Assembly (NCBI GenBank): GCA_000934385.1
Contig: KN880865.1
Location: 1 to 14,308 of the forward strand
From: Cylindrobasidium torrendii FP15055 ss-10
Lineage: Eukaryota > Basidiomycota > Agaricomycetes > Agaricales > Physalacriaceae
DNA: 14,308 bases
Direction of reading: 5' to 3'
Below are positions 8,737 through 14,308 of this stretch, one piece after another (position 1 is the first letter of the stretch; every line of letters begins with the position of its first letter). Position numbers and translations under genes: made by a program. The notes under the pieces were generated by a model. It was not told the DNA's origin. It saw only the letters and a list, made by a program, of their open reading frames with translations, and searched no databases.

Positions 8737-11052
8737 GTACGTTTCATAATCTTTTGTCATAGGCAACGCGACTGATGGCTCGCCAGTGCGCTTCCTGTGA
8801 CCCTGGGCAATGCCGAATTGCGTGTGCTTCGGCGACGTCTTGCAGAAAGTGCTTGCTCGGGGGTTTCTCCTCATGTGGTATCTCGGTGCAGCAGCCCAGT
8901 GTGTCGACAAGGCTATCTCAATGCGATGAATACGAAGAGGAAGCGGATGAAAGCCCTCGACCCATGAAAAGACGATGCACAACTGCTCTTCAATCGGACG
9001 ACGAGACTCCACTTATTCGAAGGAAGCTGCATGTAAAGGGGAAAGGCAAGGCAAGTCCTACAGAGAGTGAATACGGCCGTGTAAGCCTGTCATAAATTCT
9101 TTGCTTCTTCGAGAGCAGCTTCATTTAGACTAACAGGTCATCAAACTTATCAAATTGCTCGAGCCTAAGGACAAGACGTATTCGGTGGACTCTCTCCGCT
9201 TTCTCCGCTCAAAGGTCATCGAGCTTTCCATCGATGAGCAGCGGCTCATTCAGGCAAATTTCAATGTTATTTGGGCACGTATGGTCGCCGTGAACGTCTA
9301 CACCAACCGAGGCTTCGAAAACGACACTATTTCAGAGTTCCTCAAGGGGAAAGGCAGGCGGGGACTAGCGCTAGATGACACTGGTACCCCGTTGGATCAA
9401 CGAGTGAGGTTTGGATTGTGGGATTTGGACCCTACGCCGGTGGAAAAAGATGAGGAAGTATGCATGAGGCTTTCCTGTATTTGACTAATGTATACTGATC
9501 AGTGCCCAGTGCCCTACGTGTGTCAAGAGGGAGCAACTTTGTGAATATGCCTATGTGGTGCCGATGAGTGGGAAAGTAGGGAAAGTGGTATCCAAGTGTC
9601 GAAGTTGTGCTATGGGAGGTTTCAAGTGTCACCTGGCGGCGCACAACAAGGATGAAGAGGAAGAGGAAAGGGAGGAAGATAAAGATGAGCCTCAAGTCGA
9701 TGAGGAGGTTGAAGAGGCTGATAATCAAGGAGCCGTGTTGAAGAAACGATTGCGCCCATCACGCATATGCACTAACACTGAAACGCGGGTAACTCAAAAG
9801 GTGAGTGCTCGGGTCAACTTGATGAAAACAATGCTTAATATGTAAGCAGCAGAACTGTGCAGTAGTTGAAAATGGCCGACAGGCTCGCGAGGTACTCTTA
9901 TTGTCCGTTTTTCCCTGACGGTCTCTGATGATTGTCCAGGTCGCAGAGCTCATGAACGAGTGTCCAGAGACCAGTATTCGACCCGAAGATAGGTACACCC
10001 GCGACGAGCTGGACATCTCCTGGCTCAGCAGTCTGCGCGAAAAGCTACTTGTGTGCAGCCCTGCCGAAATCGCGGCCTTCCAGCAGACGAACACTGTGAT
10101 TTGGGCACAACTGGTGTTCCTTGGCCTGACGGATGGCAATCCTCACTCATCAATGTGGACACTGGATGTTACGAAGGTCAGAGTGAGCCGCAATGCATAC
10201 CCTATCTCGGTGGCAAACTGGGACCTGCTTCCGAAGAGTATGGAGACAGCGGTACGTGAATTTCTTGACTGGGACGAACGAACGAGGCTGATGGAGCGAT
10301 AGTGCGTTCGATGCGAGCAAGAGGGTGTGGAATGCGGGCAACCTGGAGTGCACTGGAGGGGCGCGAAATGTAGAATGTGCGCCTTGAGACGCGTTCGGTG
10401 CGAGCATGTCATGTCAGAGACGGGGAACCAGAACACAGAACAGCAAGATCAAAATATGGAAGACGAGGACGATGTCAATCCCCAGGAGTCCTGTGGTCTA
10501 CAGGTCGAGCAAGAGAGGCCAGAACGCCGGTCATCACCCATCACACAGTCGCTCGCCGCCCAGAAGGACTCTATGCTGGAGAGCCACGCTCTGACCGACA
10601 TCAAAAAAGCATCCTTCCTCGCCGAGTCTCAACATTCATCAGAACCAGACCCCTCTTCTCTTTCCGCGGCGCCGCCTTCACCAAGAGCTGCGACGGTGTC
10701 CCTTGACGATCTGAAGGTTGACTTGGCCGCCTTCGCCTCTGGGGACGTCGCCCAACTACGCCTGGAAATTCTACGTCTTGGGCTCGTCGCAAAGCGCCAC
10801 TGCAACGCCAAGGACACTCAGCTGAAAGAGAAAAGTGCACAGCTTGACGAGGAACTACAGACCCTAATTCGAACACTGAAAGCGAAGGAGACCCAGTTTG
10901 AGGCCGTACGCGGGGCGGCGGTCGGGTTGGCGAAGATGGTGCAGTCGAAGGATAGGGACATGACGGAGCTTGTGGGGAGGTTGGAAGGGGTGATTGAAAG
11001 CTGGCGCGCTCAGCGAGAGGCGAGTCTTGAGCAAAAGAGAAGGGTACAGTGA
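8043..11052 (+). CDS. Modular cysteine-cluster protein with three tandem modules and C-terminal coiled coil
   Basis: Exons: 8043-8408, 8458-8736, 8787-9080, 9137-9457, 9510-9800, 9847-9891, 9940-10251, 10303-11052 (TGA). All introns are 46-56 nt, GT..AG and phase 0; every exon is a multiple of three; the sum is 885 codons plus stop. Cysteine exons contain pairs of half-clusters: CSECLSLFQAC then CRRCTAFGFEC; CASC..C..C then CRKCLLGGFSSC; CPTCVKREQLC then CRSCAMGGFKC; CVRCEQEGVEC then CRMCALRRVRC. CX2CX6C is the half-signature of fungal Zn2Cys6 clusters, here with 11-18 residue linkers, so zinc binding is likely but inferred. Between them lie modules starting with V and sharing LRxKVxxLSxDEQ, IWxRMVAV and a terminal WDL. 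An acidic run (EEEEEREEDKDE) follows the third pair. The last ~120 residues are charged and heptad-like (coiled coil). The 5' end is open: 8043 is an acceptor site; the first Met in frame is at 8088, which would cut the first half-cluster. No function is known to me. Confidence 0.85.
8787..9457 (+). other. Repeat pair 2: cysteine exon plus module
   Basis: Exon 8787-9080 starts at the cysteine CASC. Its first half is irregular (CX2CX4CX3C instead of CX2CX6C) and its second half is CRKC-X7-C, so one pair has drifted. A basic linker (KRRC, IRRKLHVKGKGKA) follows. Exon 9137-9457 is the second module: SLRFLRSKVIELSIDEQRLI, NVIWARMVAVNVYTN, FGLWDLDPTPVEKDEE. It is the longest of the three (107 residues) because of an insertion between the IW and WDL blocks. 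Confidence 0.75.
9510..10251 (+). other. Repeat pair 3: cysteine exon, microexon and module
   Basis: Exon 9510-9800 has two regular CX2CX6C halves 18 residues apart and a run of Glu/Asp. A 15-codon exon (9847-9891) follows, unlike in the first two pairs. Exon 9940-10251 is the third module: ISWLSSLREKLLVCSPAEIA, NTVIWAQLVFLGLTD, VANWDLLPKSMETA. The acceptor before the cysteine exon must be the second AG (9508-9509); the first one, eight bases earlier, would give a stop before the cluster is complete. Confidence 0.7.
10303..11052 (+). other. C-terminal exon: fourth cysteine pair and coiled coil
   Basis: Starts CVRCEQEGVEC, 11 residues, CRMCALRRVRC: the most regular pair in the protein, with basic residues in the second half as in DNA-binding Zn2Cys6 clusters. 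A Gln/Glu/Ser-rich disordered stretch follows, then from about 10708 a predicted helical, heptad-like region (DLKVDLAAFASGDVAQLRLE, KEKSAQLDEELQTLIRTLKA, MTELVGRLEGVIESWRAQRE) to the stop. No module follows this pair, so it ends the array. Confidence 0.75.
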
Positions 11053-11208
11053 TGTAATAAGTATTGGATTGTGATGCTGGAATGTACTAGGACTTTGTCA
11101 ATGAACTTTTGCCCAACCAGTGACACACTGTCGTTGGTCAAGCAAACAAAACAGATATGGGGTATACTTACAAGCTATGCCTCGCAAGGTACTACATGAA
11201 CAACCTGG

Positions 11209-11600
11209 AATAAGACAACTTCGGATTGCCAAGGTCAACGCGACACCATAAAGAACGAAAGACAGACACAAGCTGATTCCAGCTCTGACGAACAACATCG
11301 ACCCCCACAAGAGGAATGACGCAGCGTAGGTGCAAGAGAAGCGACCGAGATTACTGAGAGCTTGGCGTCCTTGAAAGCCCCTCGAGAGTCAGATGAAACC
11401 TGCTTCGAGTGCTCCATTGGCGAGTCCAGTGTTGTGAAGGGCAAGAGAGGCGAGTAATGCGAGCAATTTGGCATAGATGCGCCGGTTGTGCGCACTGCCA
11501 GTGGTCATGTCGAATTCTTGATGAGTTGTGTGCAAAGATTCAGAAACCCAAGAGAAACAGAAAATTAATCAAGCGAGAGCGAGACGACAGGGACGCGATG
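11209..11600 (+). pseudogene. Cysteine-containing relic, possibly from a paralogue
   Basis: One frame is open from about 11209 to TAA 11455 except for TGA 11317. It reads a Gln/Glu/Ser/Arg-rich linker (NERQTQADSSSDEQHRPPQE) and then SDETCFECSIGESS, with a CX2C at 11401. In another frame, RCAGCAHCQWSC at 11475-11510 is followed by a basic stretch (KIQKPKRNRKLIK). The order linker, CX2C, second Cys group, basic tail resembles the cysteine exons of the upstream gene. The spacing is damaged and the frames disagree, so this is a weak call of a decayed duplicate. Confidence 0.3.
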
Positions 11601-11639
11601 AACACGAACGAACCACTTCGGATGATAATGCTACTGATA

Positions 11640-12880
11640 GGATGAGAAGAATGGCAAAGCCGTGCACCACGCGCTCGTCGCTCGATCGAGAAACATTATT
11701 TATTGTCTCTTCATGGCTTTCCTGCCAGTCAGGCCTTAACATATTACTTATTTACCGGTGAAGGAGGTCTTACTTTACTCATAGCTGCTGATCTGTGAAA
11801 GTCAAAAATATATAGCTCTAGGATTTACATAGTGAAGGATAGTCAAAGAATCTCGAGGACGACATCGAGTCATTGTCTGTTATTGCCATATGACTTCACA
11901 TCTTTGATTTGAGCGACTCGTTGCTAGATCTCTTCCTGTGCCTCCCATATTGCGCGAGGCTGCCAGTGGATTTGGCTTTGTTCGCAGTCTAATTGAATAT
12001 TGAACCCACTACCGCTAGACTTAGACCACGTTCACGCAAGCAAGGTATCTGCCGCCCTGCGGCACTTCACGAGTAAAAGAATTTCATTCTGATATGAGTG
12101 GTGAAAGGTGATTTACGTTTCTCACCGATTTCGCGATGTTCTACATAGTCCTCGAATGGCTCGTTACTTACAAAGCACACCGATCTCGGGATTACTAATA
12201 CGCCATTGTTCGAGTATATAAATGATGGTATTTACGTACGGAAATACCATCGGTTGATGGACGGTGCAGTAGGTCAAATTGAGCTTGAGCTGCTACCATA
12301 CTTACCTAGAATGCCAAAGACTTGCTTTCTTGACATGCTCCCCGGTTTCACAAAGAGGTCGGCGGCGGCGCACTTCCATCGAACCACCAAGTCGCGTATG
12401 GGCGAAACAAGATTCTCGAGCTCCATGAATGAGGACGGAGGAAGGAGAGCTTGGTCACTACTACTCTTTGGAGACCATCTTTTGTCATGTGAATTGCTGA
12501 TATGTTAGACAACGTCCTTGAGCTCAATACGCATGCAGGAACTTGCCAACCCTCTCGTCCGTGGTAAATTGGCATTCTATCCCATCATCCCGACTGAGAA
12601 TTCTGGAATTGACTTGTCTGCATTCAAAAAATGGCGCACCGCACACCCAGATCTTTCAGGCCAATGTGGCGGGATGCGCGCGGCCAGGATTTCTATGTAA
12701 CAGAAATGGCACTATGCGAGCCCAGCGGTGAGCTGCATGTTGGAATATACAAGCTGATACGGTCACATGACCATGCCCTGTACCTGCGCTGCGACGCGGT
12801 ACGCCACTGATGTAGTTTGACTTTGCCCGCTCATATTTCGCTCCTAGCTTACTGTACGATATCCACTCGCTCCAATGATG
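11640..12880. other. No supported gene; possible worn 5' part of the relic downstream
   Basis: 11640-12200 has no coding-like frame. Frames at 12206-12508 (100 codons) and from ATG 12533 (55 codons, MQELANPLVRGKLAFYPIIP) are open and could be eroded N-terminal pieces of the transposon-type relic that follows. I found no motif to prove it. The hairpin at 12224-12251 lies here. Confidence 0.4.
12224..12251. repeat. 28-nt near-perfect palindrome
   Basis: Arms GATGGTATTT (12224-12233) and AAATACCATC (12242-12251) pair perfectly. The centre ACGTACGG is itself palindromic (CGTACG) apart from one A/G mismatch. A TATAAAT sequence lies immediately upstream. It may be a remnant of an inverted-repeat element; there is no gene evidence for a regulatory role. 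Confidence 0.75.
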
Positions 12881-12960
12881 TCTAGCTACAATACTGTATT
12901 TATACGATGCCCAATGTGCGGACAATTCTCACTGGATTGTAACCGATCATTCCCCCACCC

Positions 12961-14308
12961 CAGGAACGCGTCGAGGATGCCGATTATTCTCACACTGCGC
13001 CCTGTTTTGTATCCAGGTTTGTTCAAGTTGACGGCCACATTTACCCCGAATGCCTTTCTATGGTTGTGCATGAACTACACACATTCCTTGTTGACCTGCA
13101 ACACAATGATGTTCGAGTGCACTGTACACAGCTTTGTGTGCCATTCCCACAGTTTGCTAGAGAGCATCTTCGATACAGTTTGCCTCATCCGGAATGTATC
13201 CATGGTGTGTGTGTCCATTATGAACACGGTTCAAAGTTGACATAGAACAGGTTTGTTTGATGGGGGCGGCACACTTCAGTACTTCAGTCATGGACGCATC
13301 AACTCCCAAATCCATGGCGTATCCGGGCAAACGGGCGGCGTATTCTATCTGTCCTAATCAAGCTCTACTGCGACGACACATCTGGCAACGTTTAGTCGAA
13401 GAAGTGGGACAAGCACAACTCATTCCCCTTTTCCCTTGCTGGCCTGCCGAGACAACTTGTCCGTCTCATGCACCTCCGCTGGAAATGTTGGAAGGGATAC
13501 GGGACGAGCTGGTGTAAGTAGTAGCTCACAATTTCCTGCATTTCAAAATTCTCACCGCAGCGGCTCCAGTCGATTGAGGGATGAGGCATTTGGGAACCCA
13601 GTGGCGCTAGTAGCGCCACTGGGTTCCCAAGCCGCTACACGAGGCATGACTATCACTCTCATGACTTGCGCCGCTCATATTCCGTCCGGTGATTCATAAC
13701 TTAGACGAGTACCTTCAAGTTTGTGGTTTTCACTACTTCGAGATGACTTCAGGGCTCTTTATAATCTGTCTTGTAGCGTCTTCTCACTGATGCCATTGAC
13801 GACTTTCTGGCACATGTCGCTCTATGGTCAACGTCGTGGTTTAACAAGCCGAAGTTCTATCTGCTCCTTCATCCTCCCGACTATATTCGACGATTTGGCC
13901 CATCTATCTTCTTTGCTACAGAAGGGTTCGAGTCCTACAATGCGGACATTAGAGTGTATCTGATTCATTTGACTGAAAATATTCTGATTAAATCAGTTTG
14001 CGTTCGTCAAAAAGTGGATTCTTGTGTTTGATTTTGAACAAAAATTGACCAACTTGTGTCGAAAACTAGCTTTAATTTTAATATGCTTTGTAGAATCAAT
14101 TCTATCCGACCGGGCGATGGGCAACACTTTGGGGTACGTCGTTGGCATTCTCTACGACGTCGTTTGCCCCGCTCTGCTTGGCGGTGCAACACCGATCCTC
14201 ATTCAAGTGGTCCATGGCCAGGATTGGGCGTCAAGCACGGCGCTAATGCCGTAGTTCTGCAAAGAGTATCTCAGTTCGGGATGTCGTTCCACGGGACGGT
14301 GCATGTTA
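12961..14308 (+). mobile_element. Decayed basidiomycete transposon-type ORF, runs off window
   Basis: Three blocks occur in the order found in a high-copy, uncharacterised basidiomycete protein family that I recognise by motif only. Block 1, 12961-13242: 94 open codons including VDGHIYPECLSMVVHELHTF and LVDLQHNDVRVHCTQLCVPF. Block 2, 13300-13510: LPNPWRIRANGRR, IKLYCDDTSGNV, a TAG stop (13393), SKKWDKHNSFPFSLAGLPR, then a frameshift to APPLEMLEGIRDEL and an apparent intron (GTAAGT donor near 13515, CCGCAG acceptor about 13560). Block 3, 13783-13980: AIDDFLAHVALWSTSWFNKP, KFYLLLHPPDYIRRFGPSIF, FATEGFESYN. Blocks 2 and 3 should be separated by several hundred residues, but only about 200 bases lie between them, so the middle is deleted. 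After block 3 comes ~110 bases of AT-rich sequence (intron or insertion), then DRAMGNTLGYVVGILYD. Stops and shifts show it is dead. The family is probably transposon-encoded (Plavaka-like is one possibility); I am not certain of the class. Confidence 0.75.
13590..13630. repeat. 41-nt perfect palindrome (20-nt arms, 1-nt loop)
   Basis: The left arm 13590-13609 (TTGGGAACCCAGTGGCGCTA) is the exact reverse complement of 13611-13630, with a single G at 13610 between them. Pairing stops at both outer edges. It lies inside the transposon-type relic, just after residues GIW, where the middle of the coding region has been lost. Two abutting terminal inverted repeats (a minimal foldback element or excision product) would look like this. 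Confidence 0.9.

Noticed and set aside
13920..13940. B-box-like GGTTCGAGTCC, possible second tRNA
   Set aside because: It is part of the codons for the conserved EGFES motif in the transposon relic; no A box or paired acceptor stem surrounds it.
1..14308. CRISPR array, rRNA or prokaryotic mobile element
   Set aside because: No regularly spaced repeats with unique spacers and no rRNA-like sequence; gene structure is fungal throughout.

Overview
The window looks like a stretch of a basidiomycete (Agaricomycetes-type) genome. The evidence is one multi-exon plus-strand gene with very short introns (46-56 nt, GTA/GTG donors, CTGAC-like branch sites), a second spliced gene on the minus strand, and a decayed copy of a high-copy basidiomycete transposon-type protein. 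There are no bacterial operons, rRNA genes or CRISPR arrays. Most of the rest is non-coding or broken coding sequence, typical of a repeat-rich accessory region.

Layout. 1-1836: no convincing gene; two copies of a 21-bp direct repeat. 1837-1939 (+): decayed tRNA-like element with pol III A and B boxes and a T11 run. 1942-2946 (-): 3' part of a spliced gene of unknown function, with one unresolved frame break. 2947-4200: no gene, but a 20-bp tandem repeat at 3041-3120. 4200-5786 (+): fragments of broken genes with intron signals. 6286-6930 (+): a diverged tandem duplication of an exon-intron-exon block. 7151-7471 (+): another open frame with one stop. 7487-8042 (+): probable 5' part, or decayed extra module, of the main gene. 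8043-11052 (+): the main gene. 11209-11600 (+): a small Cys-containing relic that may come from a paralogue. 11640-12880: no gene, one hairpin. 12961-14308 (+): the transposon-type relic, running off the window and containing a 41-nt perfect palindrome.

The main gene is the most interesting object. After splicing it encodes at least 885 residues from eight exons. Every exon is a multiple of three and every intron is phase 0. Exons alternate between a cysteine exon (pairs of CX2C..C half-clusters resembling a split Zn2Cys6 cluster) and a ~93-107-residue module (L-R-x-K, L-S-x-D-E-Q, I-W-x-R-hydrophobic-V-A-V, then W-D-L near the exon end). The pair occurs three times, and the protein ends with a fourth cysteine pair and a long charged coiled coil. 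This looks like growth by duplication of an exon pair. I do not recognise a named family; a nucleic-acid or protein-binding role is only an inference from the cysteine clusters.
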